In this document: positions 1-11,375 of the stretch, piece by piece | Layout: each line of letters starts with the position of its first letter | Position numbering within the stretch: position 1 is the first letter of the stretch | Assembly (NCBI RefSeq): GCF_016808335.1 | Contig: NC_053149.1 | Coordinates: 15,923,714 to 15,987,713 of the forward strand | Source: Panicum virgatum | Taxonomy: Eukaryota > Streptophyta > Magnoliopsida > Poales > Poaceae | Length of the DNA stretch: 64,000 nt | Direction: 5' to 3' | The notes under the pieces: model-generated | The model's database searches: none | Seen by the model: the letters and a program-made list of their open reading frames with translations, nothing else | Told to the model about the DNA's origin: nothing | Position numbers and translations under genes: made by a program

Positions 1-558
1 CGGGCGTGGGAGAGGCGACTGACGCGCGGGCCCTGTTGGCAGGCGGGTGAGCGGGCTGCTGCGCGAGCGGGGCAGGCCGCGGCGTGGGCCGTGCGAGAGT
101 GGAGCGCGGGGCGCTGGCTTTCTGGGCTGGTCGCGGTGAAGAGAAGGTGGCCTGGCGCTGGGCCTAGCGTAGTGGAGGGAACGGACCTCTGCGGGCTGGG
201 CCAGAGAAGGTGGTGGGCCGGGGTGGAGAGAGGAAAACAGCGGACCGGGCTGGGCCCAGGTCGAGGGTTGGGTTGGATCTAGTTTGCCTTCTCTATTCCA
301 TTTTTTTTCTTCTTTTCTATTTCTAACTCAAACAAAGTTTGAATTCAAATAAAAATTTGAATTCAAACCACACTCAAACAATTAAAGCTATGCACCAGCA
401 TGAATGCAACACAAAAAATTTAAACCTATGATAAATTTTAATTACTTAAGGAACAAAATTTTAGATTAAATGCAAGTCATACACAATAAACCTTAGAAAA
501 TTAAATAAAGCCAATTAAATTTTTTATAAAATGCTGAAATTTAAATTAGGGTGTTACA
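1..558 (-). mobile_element. Outer edge of a Tekay-like gypsy 5' LTR
   Basis: The last part of this segment matches the right end of the complete LTR at 4512-7942: the same AT-rich run, the shared 'tgcaccagcatgaat' stretch and the same terminus GGGTGTTACA, so the two belong to one family. Read on the minus strand the LTR begins TGTAACACCC at 558. The base after it (559) is not a polypurine tract but coding sequence of another element, so this is the outer edge of a 5' LTR whose element runs leftwards out of the window. The GC-rich part (1-290) is the body of the LTR. Its insertion cuts the ORF at 559-942. Confidence 0.75.
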
Positions 559-942
559 ATGGCGGCGCCGTTCCAAGCTTCTCATTTGAGCTTCCCAAAC
601 TGGGGTTCTGATGGCCGGCGAAAAGAACCTCATTGGTGTGGGGGCGAGGTGTCTTTCGAAAATCCGGCACAGGTAACGGAGTGCTTTCCTGACGGCTAAG
701 GGATAGGTGTCCTGTTGCCTAAACCCTGTAGCGGTCACTCGCCATGGCTGGATGTCGGGGTAGCGGTCACTTCTGGCGATGACTATGATCGCCCTGCAGC
801 GGAGTGTGCCATGATGCTCGTACTCTCTGCTGTAGTACCTTGGGCGTTCCGTGATGCCAAGGCTTTCCAGGGCATTGATCAAGAGGCTGGGGAAACCAGG
901 TGCAGCTTGGCAGTCGCCCTGGGTCCATCCTTCCTCAGCCAT
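559..942 (-). pseudogene. Second, paralogous retroelement ORF, truncated by LTR insertion
   Basis: From ATG 942 (MAEEGW) the frame repeats the block of the ORF at 1092-1961: REYE..GTLRC, IARSDRYPD, PW, TGFR, DTY, AVRKALR, HLAPTPM and FF. The two ORFs are therefore tandem paralogues inside one retroelement. The frame runs straight into the LTR of another element at 558, and its last codons are LTR sequence, so its natural end (coiled coil and acidic tail, if present) is missing. The start is preceded by TTTTCAG, which looks like a splice acceptor. Confidence 0.6.
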
Positions 943-1091
943 CTGAAAACAAAGATAGGGTGAAGAACTTGCATAATTATTTGAGGTACACAAAGGGAGT
1001 AGATGATATTTATTATTGCAACATGGTGGGATACAGACTTTATGGGTACACAATTATTAGAGCAGAGGTTCTAGCTTAGGGGCTACTCCTA

Positions 1092-1961
1092 TCATGGGAA
1101 CTCTTCCTCGATCCTAAGAGGGCGCTTCTTCTGTGGAAGATACTGATCCATCGCGTCATCTTCGGTCTGAGTAGCTTTATCCCAGTGGGTTTCTTCGGGT
1201 TCTTCTTTTTCTGTCTGAGTACCTACATCCCAATGGGTTTCCATGGGTTCTTCTTCTTCTTCCTCTATCCATCCACCTATTCCTCTGCGAGCCTCGTACT
1301 CTCGCATTCGGGCTTGGAGAGCGGCTAGGGAATTCTCGACGTGTGTGGCTCTTGCCTGTTGTTCTTCCAGTTCTGCCTCTCTTTCTTGCATTTGGACTTG
1401 GAGAGCGGCTAGGGAATATTCGGCGTGTACAGCTCTTGTCCGTTGTTCATCAAGCTCTTGGGTTGCCTTCTCTGCTCTGTGGACTTGTTGCTTTAGTTTC
1501 GCCGCTTGTTCGTGGTAGAGCTCATCCAGGCTGGTGAGATAGATGGATGGGTGAGAGACCGTGTCTTCTAGGTCTTCTTCTTCTCTTCCAAGTCCTCTCA
1601 TCCGGGCAATCCATGTGCGTTCTCTTCCTTCAGTCGGCGGGAAAAACCCCATAGGAGTCCGCTGGAGGTGATGCCTGTAGATCACGCGTAGACGTCGCAG
1701 GGCTTTACGGGCGGTTTTTCGATAGGTGTCCGGGAAGCGAAAACCAGTGGTGGAGATGAACCAAGGGTCCACATCTGGGTAGCGGGTGCTCCTTGCCACG
1801 AAGATCATCAGGTCGCACCGAAGAGTGCCCTTAGAGTCGTACTCCCGGTAGAGAAACTCTGGTGGGTCCACAACTCCGATGCGTTCCAGGCTGAGTATCA
1901 ACAACTTAGGAAGGCTGGGCTCTGCGTGACAGATTTCGCCGATCCATCCATTATCAGCCAT
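1092..1961 (-). CDS. Retroelement ORF of unknown function with coiled coil and acidic tail
   Basis: The frame is open from 2069, but ATG 1961 (MADNGW) is preferred because the downstream paralogous ORF shares that start region. The product is about 289 residues. The first ~130 residues form a globular block with the pattern GTLRC, a hydrophobic run, ARS.RYPD, PW, TGFR, DTY, then A.RKALR, HL, TPM and FF. A long alanine/glutamate/glutamine-rich helical stretch follows (about residues 155-225) with an internal duplication ('SLAAL' occurs twice), consistent with a coiled coil. The tail is acidic and carries two tryptophan/threonine repeats (ETHWD). There is no CCHC knuckle and no pol motif. Family unknown; a gag-like or accessory structural role is only a guess. 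Confidence 0.55.
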   Translation of the reverse strand: MADNGWIGEICHAEPSLPKLLILSLERIGVVDPPEFLYREYDSKGTLRCDLMIFVARSTRYPDVDPWFISTTGFRFPDTYRKTARKALRRLRVIYRHHLQRTPMGFFPPTEGRERTWIARMRGLGREEEDLEDTVSHPSIYLTSLDELYHEQAAKLKQQVHRAEKATQELDEQRTRAVHAEYSLAALQVQMQEREAELEEQQARATHVENSLAALQARMREYEARRGIGGWIEEEEEEPMETHWDVGTQTEKEEPEETHWDKATQTEDDAMDQYLPQKKRPLRIEEEFP

Positions 1962-2087
1962 CTGGAACATGGCAAGAACCAGTGGTGAGTGTTTGGGTGA
2001 TGAAAGGGTTAAGGAAGGAATAATCCTAGTGTGAAAGGGCCTAAAACAGGGTTTCGCTCCTAGGGTCACGTCCTACGGCCAACCTAC

Positions 2088-2100
2088 GGCTCTGATACCA
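2088..2100 (-). other. Primer-binding site (initiator tRNA-Met type)
   Basis: The minus strand reads TGGTATCAGAGCC immediately inside the LTR end at 2103. This is the standard plant LTR-retrotransposon primer site complementary to the 3' end of initiator tRNA-Met. It fixes the element's orientation and shows that 2103-4329 is the 5' LTR. Confidence 0.85.
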
Positions 2101-2102
2101 CC

Positions 2103-4329
2103 TGAAGCGTCCCCTCATAAGAGAGAACTTAAATGTGATACAAACATCAGTCCCAGGAGGTTGATGCCATATTTATTACATCAGATGGTTCATTACCGTA
2201 CAAACCTCCGAGGAGGACACTCGATACAGATGATAATAATAAGTAACCAAGCTACGACATAACACCAGAGCGCGACCCACATGGGATCTAGCTCGGGGTC
2301 AGAGTACTGCACCAGCAAAAACATCTCGAACAGGGCCGGTTCCATAGGGCTCGGGGTCGTGGAACTGGTCCTCATTCGCGGGCTCGCAGTACTGCTCGTC
2401 AACGGGCGCTCCTTCGTTTACACCGTGGTCTACGACGTACACAAACAAACACACAATCAAGAAAAAGAATAAAAGTTTTATCGTTGAGCTCGAATCGGAA
2501 ATACTTAAGATATGGAGTTCGGAGTAATATTTTCGGGCGGTCTTCTAATGGCATGGACAAAACTATGTTATGATAGGCGTGAAAAAGTTTTAGGTAGATC
2601 TGATGTCGTTCGGTGCATGAAATGATAGGTCAAAGGGGTTTATAAGGATCCAGGGGCTCATTTGTAATTTGTCTGGAAAGGAAAAGGACTTAGTTGTAAT
2701 TTCTGGAAATATTTGTGGCTTTCTGAAAGGTGCAAGGGCTAATTAGTATTAAGTTCCTATGGTGGAAGGGTTTATTTGTGAATATAATAAAGAGCAGGGG
2801 TTCTTTTGCATAAAAACCAAAGGGTGGAGGGTTCTTTTAACAATTAGAAGAAGGGGGAGGGGGTTATGGGCAAAATGCCCTGTCTTCTTCCTTCCCCCGT
2901 GCTGGGAAACAGGGGAGGGTGCGGCGCTCGTCGGCGGCGCCGATTCCGGCGGCCAGGGGCTCGGGAGCGGCTCCGGGGTGAGGGGAAAGGGAGAGGGGGG
3001 CCCGCGGGGTCGATCCCCGGCCGCAGCTCGGGCAGAGGCGGCCCAGGATGGCCTGGCCTTGACGGCCGGCGGCAGCGGGCGACGGTGGCCCCGGACCGGT
3101 GTCCCAGAGGTGCGGCGGCGTTCATTGAGAGGGGGAGGAGCACCAGGGAGCCTCCGGGAGTTGATTCCCCCGCTCACCTTGGGTGATGGCGGCCTGTGAG
3201 TGGCCCTCCACGGCGGCGGGCGGAGCTCGACGACAATGGCGGTGCTGGGAGCTCGGAGAGAAGGGGCACAGTTGCGGTGTGGCTCTTGGTGGTGGTTGTG
3301 GAGCTCGGGGGTGCCCTTCGGCCCCTTTAATAGGCGTCCAATGCGGTGGAGATGGGAGCGGGGCGGTGGCCGGCGGGCAAAGTTCTGAGGGCGGCGTTAA
3401 TGGTGTGGGGTAGGCGGTGCTGTGCGTGCTCAGGGCGTCGGCGTGTGCGGCGAGGCGGGATGGGACGTGTTGGGCAGGCGGTGACCGGCGCAGGCGGCGC
3501 TGTGCGGCCGTCAACGGCGGCGGTGTGCGCGTGCGCACGGCCGGGGCGGTGTGTGTGTGCGTGCAGAGCAAGGGCAGGGCGCGGCTCGGGTGCAGCGGGG
3601 GCGTGGCCAGAGGGAAGGGAGGAGCGCATGGGAGGGGGGGTGAGCGGAAGGCGGCCGGTGTCGCGTCTCGGCGCACCGCGGCGCTTCGAGCGCGTGCGCA
3701 CGCTCGAGCGTGCACGGCCCGGGTCGGCTTGGCGCGGGGCGGCGCTCAGCCAGGGAGGGGGAGCCGGTTCGCGGGCGCCGCGGCGAGCGTGGGCGCTGGC
3801 CGGCCGAGAGCGGGGCGTGCGGGCTGCACGGCGGTGAGCGGCGTTCGGGGGCGCGCACGGGAGTCGGAGCAAAGGAAGGAGAGAGAAGAAGGGAGAATGG
3901 AAAAGAAAAAGAGAAAAAGGAAAAAGAAAATAGAGAAAAGAAAAGGAAAAGGGAAGAGAGAGAAAAAGGAGAGAAAGAAAATAGAAAAGGGAAAAAGGGA
4001 AGTAAATTGGGAAAAAGGGAAGAGGGTGAGGGGGAGTGAGTGCGCACCGGCGGCGATGGTGGGGTGCACGGGCCAGGGGAGGTGTGCGCGGCCGGGTGCG
4101 CGGGACAGGGGAGGCGTGCGCGGCCGGGTGCGCGGTCCAGGGGAGGCAGCGGTGCGTGCGGCCGGCGATAATCGCGGTCGGATAGAAACGACAAAAGGAA
4201 TCGGGTGTTGGAGCGGCAAAAGATTCTAGGGGGGGTATTAGGATTTAGATATAACTGAGCTCAACGATGAAAAACGATTTTGAAAATATTTAGCGTATGA
4301 TTTAATTTAGTGAATTTTGGGATGTTACA
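2103..4329 (-). repeat. 5' LTR (2227 bp) of the non-autonomous element
   Basis: Read on the minus strand the LTR starts TGTAACATC at 4329 and ends CGCTTCA at 2103, giving the usual TG...CA ends. A tRNA-Met primer-binding site lies two bases beyond the inner end. The body is very GC-rich (about 2900-3870), with a purine-rich GAAA/GGA block at 3870-4030. Long ORFs here in several frames on both strands are a composition effect and are not called as genes. Confidence 0.75.
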
Positions 4330-4511
4330 GTATAAAGGCACAATCCTCACTGCTGTTGCAGCTGATGGTAACAGGCAATTGTTGCCTTTGGCGATTGCCT
4401 TCGTGGAGAAGAATAAGGGGATAGTTGGTATTGGTTTTGTAGAGGGTAAAGCATATTATTGTTAATGATGTAGCGAACGTGTGTTTGATTCATGACCGGC
4501 ACAAGGGTATC
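4330..4511 (+). pseudogene. Mutator-like (MULE) transposase core fragment
   Basis: The plus-strand translation gives YKGTILTAVAADGN, then LPLAIAFVE, then after a frame change DSWYWF, and finally VNDVANVCLIHDRHKGI. This order (GT.LTA...DGN, PLAFA.VE, WYWFL, SDRHKGI) is the DDE-core region of MudrA-type MULE transposases. The fragment contains at least one frameshift and ends abruptly at LTR edges on both sides (4329 and 4512). It is a relic of a MULE that received two LTR insertions, or was carried along with one of them. The core-less MULE gene at 50407-52495 lacks just this kind of segment, but nothing shows that the two are related by descent. Confidence 0.75.
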
Positions 4512-7500
4512 TGTAACACCCGGTTTATAAAAAGACATAAACCGAGCAATCATATACGTGCCAGGATCAAGTCACACGTATATACAACAGAATGAACAGT
4601 ATATCACAGCACATATCATGTAAAAGATATAATAAAGCGAATACGAATGCTATTTATTACATTAATGACAAAAATGTCTGATACAGAGTATGCGGAAGCG
4701 TAATACATAAACGATAAAAAATCTCTGAAGCTGAGCAGGGCGCCACAAGGACGTCGACTGGGAGACGAACACCTAGAAGTCCTCGTAGTCCTGGTAGCGC
4801 TGAGCGAACTCCCTCGCGTCGGCAGGAACTGAGCAGCAGTAGAGTATCCAAGAGGAAAAAGTAGAGAAGAGGCAAGAGTGAGTACACAACTTGTACTCAA
4901 CAAGTATAACACAAACTATGAGGCTCTAGGTTGGCTGACTGACTGCATTAGCTTTTAAGTCTTGGCAAAATTTTATTAAAGCTATTTACTACGAGTTGAT
5001 GAATTACCATAAACCCAGTTACATAGTAATTAATCAAGATTAAACCTGTTACTATTGAGAACCAAACCAAAACCACCAAGGTAACCCCGAGAGGCACCCC
5101 CCTCGTCGGAAGGAGATAACCCCACTAATCAAAAGGAGGATATGGGCCGCTCATGATCGTGAGCACGGCTAGTATACCAGTTTTACACTCTACAGAGGTT
5201 GCACATCTTTACCCACAAGTCGTGAGCTACGCCAGTTGTTCATCACTCTTCCTTAGGTGAGATGACTAGCAAACTCACTACGAGGCCTTTACAAAGAATC
5301 TCGTTGCTAAGGAATAACCGCGAGGGTTGGATCGGCGACCATGTAGCAAGTCTAGTGGGCGTCAAGAATAACAGACGAGGCCACTCAGTACGAGGGACAT
5401 AGAAGCTTACCACCCTTGCCCCGCAAGTAAGTTACTCCAAACCAAAAAGACCTAATTATTGCGCCAAGACCGTCCCATTCCAGTCTTGTGGTAGTGCTGT
5501 TGTCCCAGGTTGTCGCTCTATGAACCGGTCCTTATGGAGAGTGGCCAACCAGGCAGTAAGCACCATGCTGGCCCCCTAAACCATGTTTCTAACAAAACCA
5601 ATTTTAATGAGAAGTGAGCCACTCAAGCCACACAGAGGGCCACTCTCAGAGTTAAGTTGCATATACCATTAATCAAATTAATTAAAAAGGACCATTATGT
5701 GTTATAGCGCGGCACCTAGCACAACTAACCAAAATGCAACCCAAAGGATATATATAAAGGATATAAAGTGGCTAGGAATGTCCTTATAGGCATACAGTAT
5801 TAAAATGCAGTATGAAAGTGTATTTAAAAGTGATAGGTTGTTCATGTTATACTTGCCTTCCTCGTACTGCTCCTGCTGCTGCTCAAACTGGTCGGAAGAC
5901 GGCTGCTCCGGGTACTGGTACTGGGGCTCCTCCGGTAGCTCAACGTCTACTCACGAACACATGGCCAAAACAAGGCACGACAATAAGCATACAAGCAAAC
6001 ATTAACAAAAGCTAAGAAACAATACATCAATACATAAAAACAGCACACTAAACTAGTCTAAAACTATTCTACGTGTTACAATGATCGCGTGGATATAAAG
6101 AACGCCTAAAACGGAGCTAGAACGCGAAAACTAGAGCAAAAACAAGGTCCAGGGGCTTATTTGTAAGAAAACTGAAGTTCCAGGGGGTTCTGGGCAAAAA
6201 ACCGAGGGCCTAGACATAATAAACAGAAACTCTGGGGTCTAACTCGCAAAAAGTCAAGGGCTGGACGGCGGGTTCGAATTCTAGAAAACTCAAGGGCTAA
6301 AACGCTAAAAACAGGACTAAACTGCAATTTCTTTTGACTAGAGGTGGACTGCAGGTTGAATAGGAAGAAACCGGGGGTCTCTTTAGAAAAAGATCCAGGC
6401 CGAACCGTTACGCACGATCCTCGGCCGCTGGATCTCAATCCGGTGGTCCAGATCCATTCGGATCGGATTCTAATCGTGGGCGTTCAAGCGGGATCTGACG
6501 GCTCAGGAGGATTTGGGCGCGGGGCGGCGGCGGGACGTCGCCGGAGTGCAGCGTCCATGGCGGAGGATCGCCAGCGAAGGGGTTTCTGGGGCTACAGAGC
6601 TCCGTTTGGTCCGGGGTTTGGCCGTGGAGGGTCCGCGTTGAACGCTTAATCCACCTGTGGCCTAATCTGGGCTTGGGGAGGCCTAGAGCGGTGGTTGCGA
6701 CGGCGGCGGCGGCTCTGCGCGGTGGTGTTCGCCGGCGGGTGCGTGTTTGCGTGATTCTGGGAGTAACTTAGGGCGTAAACTGGACATGGAGCATGTGCAA
6801 GGCAAGGTACCGCTACTGGGAACTTTGCACGGGGCTGAGGCGCAGAGGAACGGGCGCACCGCGGCGGCGGAGGCCCTGTGCACGGCGGCGCTACGCCGAA
6901 CGGGCGTACTAGCCCCCCTGGAACATGCTATGTCTACGATAGCTAGCCTAAAAGGAAGGACATGCTGAGGCGGTGCTCACCGAGGGTTGTATTGGACCGA
7001 TGCGTGGCGCAAGATCGTCGGCGGTGAGGTCGAGCGGTGGGTCGCAGCGGTTCGGTGTAGATCCGGCGAGGAATTCCCGTGCGTGGCGCGGGGTAGAGGG
7101 AAGGAGACGCGGCCGGTGATGGTTATGACCCTACGGTGGTGCTTCTTCAGCAGCTCTCGGTAGCAGAGGCGCTGCGGAGCGGCCGGACCACGGCGGCGCA
7201 GAGGCAGCTCCGAGCTTGGAGCTCCAAGGCGGCGGCGTTAGGGTTAGAGGTGGCATCTGCTGGGTGGGTTAGGGTTAGGAGGCTGCGGCGCGGCGTGATT
7301 TAAAGGGCCGGGGTGATCCTAGGCGTGCGTGCCCGGTAGGGAAGGCCGGCGAGCATCTCGGCGGGGATCGCGGCGTGCGGTTGCGAGGCCGGGAGAGGCG
7401 GGGACGACGGGCTGACGCGTGGGGCCGTGCTGGCAGCGGGAAGGGAGGGACGCGTGCGCTGGCGTGCGGGACAGGCTGGCAGGTGGGCCTGAGGCGCGGT

Positions 7501-7942
7501 GAGAGAGAGGGCGACGCGGGCTACGGGCGCGAAGCAGGCCGGGGTGGAGCGGGCCGCGGCTGAGTGACGCGCTGGGATGGGCCACTGGGTCGTGGGATGC
7601 TACTGGGCCAAGAAAAGGGAAAAGCCGGGCTGGGTTTTGGAGAGGGTTTTGGGCTGGGCTCTCTTCTATTTCTTTCTCTCTTTTTTTTCTATTCTATTCC
7701 TATTTCAAACCAAACTTAAACCATTTCAATTCAAATTTGACATTGAATTCAAACCACACTCAATCAATTAAAAGTATGCACCAGCATGAATTGCACAAAC
7801 ATGTTGACCCTAAAATAATTTTTAATTACTTATGCAACGAAATTAGATTAAATGCAATACTAACACAGAAAATCCTTAGAAAATTTAAATAAAGCCAATT
7901 AAATTTATTAATAAATGCTGGAAAATAAATTAGGGTGTTACA
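4512..7942 (-). repeat. 3' LTR (3431 bp) of the gypsy element
   Basis: The plus strand starts TGTAACACCC at 4512 and ends GGGTGTTACA at 7942, a perfect 10 bp terminal inverted repeat. A polypurine tract sits against the inner (right) end. The left part is AT-rich, whereas the right half (6400-7600) is GC-rich and full of chance ORFs. The right-hand end matches the LTR at 1-558. Confidence 0.9.
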
Positions 7943-7961
7943 GACCCTACCCCCTTAAAGA
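7943..7961 (-). other. Polypurine tract of the gypsy element
   Basis: The minus strand reads AAGGGGGTAGGGTC directly before the LTR start TGTAACACCC. This purine run is where plus-strand DNA synthesis is primed, and it identifies 4512-7942 as the 3' LTR. Confidence 0.75.
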
Positions 7962-7978
7962 AATCTCGTCCCCGAGAT

Positions 7979-10900
7979 TTAGCTGGGCTGGCTAGCAAAG
8001 AGATCTGGATATGTCTTCTTTAGCTCATCTTCTCGCTCCCATGTAGCCTCAGCTTCACTGTGGTGACTCCACTGAACTCTGCACATCTTGATGCGCTTGT
8101 TCCGAGTAACCCTTTCTGATGTCTCCAGAACCTTCACCGGATGTTCAGTATAAGTCAGATCTTCCTGCACATCTACTCCATCCAGTGGTGCCTGCTCCTC
8201 GAGTACTCGCAGACACCTCTTCAGCTGAGATATATGGAAGACATCATGAACTCCTGAGAGGTTGGTGGGCAACTCCAGGCGATAAGCAACTTCGCCTTTC
8301 CTCTCTAGCACCTTGAATGGACCAACATACCGAGGTGCTAACTTCCCCTTGACATTAAACCTGCGGATTCCTCTCATCGGAGACACCTTCAGGTATACAT
8401 GATCACCAACACTGAAAGTCAGGTCTCTCTGTTTGCCATCTGCATAGCTCTTTTGCCTGCTCTGTGCAATCCTCAGATTTTCTTGCACAGCCTGAACCAT
8501 CTGCTCTGCATCATCTATGATCTCAGGGCCAAAGAGCTGCTTCTCACCAATCTGGTCCCAATAGAGAGGAGTCCTGCACTTTCTGCCATACAATGCCTCG
8601 AAGGGGGACTTCTTCAGATTGGCCTGATAGCTGTTGTTGTAAGAAAACTCAGCATATGACAGGCACTTATCCCAACTGGTACCATACTGAATAACACAAG
8701 CTCTCAGCATATCTTCCAACACTTGGTTGGTTCTCTCTGTCTGCCCATCTGTCTGAGGGTGATAAGCCGTACGGAAATGCAGCTTCGTATCCAACGAATC
8801 ATGGAGCTGCTCCCAGAACCGAGAAGTGAACTGAGACCCTCTGTCAGATATGATCTTCATGGGCACACCATGCAAGCAGATAATCAACTCTGCAAGTCTA
8901 GCATCGGAGTAAATTGTGTTCACTGGAATGAAGTGAGCAACCTTCGTCAATCGATCCACTACTACCCATATAGAGTTGTACCCTTTCTGAGTACGAGGCA
9001 ATCCAACAATGAAGTCCATAGTGATTTCCTCCCATTTCCACTCTGGAATCTTCAAAGGCTGTAATAGACCTGCTAGCCTCTGATGCTCAGCCTTGACACA
9101 CTGACAGGTGTCACAAATAGCCACGTACTCTGCCACTGAACGCTTCATCCCATACCACCAGAAACGTTCCTTGAGATCATAATACATCTTCGTGCTGCCC
9201 GGATGAATAGAGTAAGCTGTATCATGGGCCTCACTCAGAATCAACTTCCGAAGATCCTTCACATCTGGCACACAGATCCGGTTCTTGTACCACAAGGTAT
9301 CCTGATCATCCTCTCTGAAGTGTGGGGCCTTGCCCTTCTTGAGCAACTCACGGATCTCCTACAGCTTCTCATCTTCTTTCTGATGCTTCCTGATCTCTGA
9401 CTCTAGAGTCGGTACTGCCTCAAATGCTGCACTGGAGGTATGATGCAAGAAGCCCAGACTCAACTGCTCGAACTCCTCGCATAACTCTAGAGGCATCTGG
9501 AAAGCCACGGCCATGTTGACTTAGCTTCTCCTGCTCAGAGCATCTGCTACAACATTGGCCTTGCCCGGATGATAGTGAATCTCCAGGTCATAGTCCTTGA
9601 CTAACTCTAGCCATCTTCTCTGCCGCATGTTCAGCTCATTCTGCGTGAAAATATACTTGAGGCTCTTGTGATCAGTGTAGATATCACACCGCTGCCCATG
9701 CAAGTAATGCCTCCAAATTTTCAGAGCATGCACAACTGCGGCTAACTCAAGATCATGAGTGGGATAGTTCAGCTCATGCCGACGTAACTGCCGTGAAGCA
9801 TAAGCAATCACTCTGCCCTCCTGCATCAGAACACAACCAAGACCATCCTTCGAAGCATCACAATACACCGTGAACCTCTTGCTCTGGTCTGGCAAAGTAA
9901 GGACTGGCGCCGTAGTCAACCTCTTCTTCAGCTCATCAAAGGCCTTCTGACGCTCATCAGTCCATATGAACGCCACATTCTTCTCTAGCAAGGAAGTCAA
10001 AGGCTTCGCGATCTTGGAGAAATTCTCAATGAACCTCCGATAATATCCTGCTAAGCCCAAGAATGACCTAACTTCCTTTACTGTCTGCGGTGTCTCCCAC
10101 TCTAGCACATCCTTCACCTTGCTCGGATCAACTGCAATACCTCCCTGAGAGATAACATGACCGAGGAATGGAACCTCGTCAATCCAGAACTCGCACTTGC
10201 TGAACTTGGCATACAACTGATGCTCTCTCAATCTCTGCAATACGAGTCTCAGATGCTCTTCATGCTCTTCCTCTGTCTTGGAGAAGATCAGAATATCATC
10301 AATGAAGATCACCACGAAGACATCTAGATAATCCATGAAAACCATGTTCATCAAGTGCATGAAGAAAGCCGGGGCATTAGTCAAGCCGAAGGATATGACC
10401 GTGTACTCATATAGCCCGTACTTGCAGGTGAATGCCGTCTTCGGAATATCCCCAGGACGGATCCTCAGCTGAAAATAACCCGAACGAAGATCAATCTTCG
10501 AGAATATACGAGCACCTCGAAGCAAATCAAAGAGATCCTCAATACGGGGCGGTGGATGCTTGTTCTTGATAGTGACTGCATTCAGCTCCCGGTAATCCAC
10601 ACACATCCTCTTCGAGCCATCCTTCTTATCTACCAGCAATAATGGAAAAGCCCAAGGAGAGAAGCTGCGAAGGATATAGCCCTTGGCTAGCAACTCATAA
10701 ATAGTTTTCTTGACTTCTTCATGCTCTATTGGGGCCATACGGTAGGGCCGCTTTGCAATAGGAGCTGTGCCAGGGAAGAGATCAATACAAAACTCAATGG
10801 CGCGTTCAGGCGGCATACCTGGCAGATCATCCGAAAAGACATCCGGGAATTCAGACACCACGCGAATACCGTCCGTGGATCTAGCCTCCATCTGATGAAG

Positions 10901-11323
10901 AAATCCCGAGGGCTCTGAAGCACTGACTGTCACCTCTTGGCCATCAGATGCCGACAAGTGAACTGTCCGCTGAGCACAATCAATACGGACTCCCCATCTG
11001 GTAAGGGTCTCCATGCCCAAAATCACATCTATCCCCGAGGAATCAATGACGATCAAACCAGTGCGGAACTCTGCCCCCTTTATGACAATATTAATTCTGG
11101 AGCATATAGAACATGTATGTATCTGGCCCCCAGGTGAGGTAACTACCATAGCTGTCCTCATACAAGAAATTGGTATACCATGCTTCTCGGCAAATGACTT
11201 TGAAATGAAAGAATGAGTAGCACCGGTATCAAAAAGCACTGTAGCGGGGTGAGAGTTGACCATGAACGTACCAATAACCACGTTAGGAGCCTCGGCCGCT
11301 GACTCGGCCGTCACGTGGTTCAC
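7979..11323 (-). pseudogene. Gypsy pol: protease-RT-RNase H-integrase-chromodomain, with two nonsense codons
   Basis: One reading frame covers the whole gene. In order it shows an aspartic protease ([10 protein letters not shown] near residue 31 of the upstream ORF), reverse transcriptase with the FIDDIL active site, and RNase H ([12 protein letters not shown]). Next come the integrase HHCC finger (H..H, then CDTCQC), the catalytic core (MDFI..., ISDRGSQF), and a chromodomain ending ATWEREDELKKTYPDLF. The frame is interrupted by TAA at 9521-9523, just after RNase H, and by TAG near 9362, between RNase H and integrase. Both stops are in frame with the flanking coding sequence, so each is a point mutation and not a frameshift. 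The N-terminal gag part is missing because the element is truncated near 11375. Confidence 0.85.
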
Positions 11324-11375
11324 CCGACCTGTGCTGGCGCCCTGGGCTGAGCTGGGCGCCCCTGCTGTCCCGTTT

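Larger units (their letters stand above)
559..4329 (-). mobile_element. Non-autonomous LTR retrotransposon, 5' LTR plus part of interior
   Basis: On the minus strand this reads 5' LTR (4329 to 2103), then GG, then a 13-base primer-binding site matching the usual initiator-tRNA-Met PBS, then two related ORFs. No protease, integrase, reverse transcriptase or RNase H is visible in the part present. The element is interrupted at 558/559 by another LTR, so its downstream half and 3' LTR lie outside the window or are lost. It inserted next to a Mutator transposase relic at 4330. The family is not recognised by name. The absence of pol is shown only for the surviving 1.5 kb of interior. Confidence 0.7.
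4512..11375 (-). mobile_element. Tekay/Del-like gypsy chromovirus element, 5' truncated
   Basis: On the minus strand the element reads protease, reverse transcriptase, RNase H, integrase, chromodomain, polypurine tract and 3' LTR. It stops near 11375, just upstream of the protease, where the sequence passes into unrelated DNA. The gag region, primer site and 5' LTR are absent, so no target-site duplication can be scored. The chromodomain after the integrase places it among chromoviruses, and the long LTR fits the Tekay/Del branch. Pol carries two nonsense codons, so the copy is dead. Confidence 0.85.

Noticed and set aside
1092..2069. Ordinary retroviral-type gag
   Set aside because: No CCHC knuckle and no recognised capsid pattern. 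Left as unknown and not named gag.
2749..4229. Overlapping ORFs of up to 270 codons on both strands
   Set aside because: They lie in the GC-rich and purine-rich body of an LTR. Residue composition is extreme (R/G/A or S/F/L) and no domain is visible.
4330..4511. Missing core of the gene at 50407-52495
   Set aside because: It encodes the type of segment lost there, but lies 46 kb away, is frameshifted and is flanked by LTRs. No evidence links the two copies.
6344..7585. Several 60-100 codon ORFs
   Set aside because: They lie inside the gypsy LTR at 4512-7942 and have no family features.
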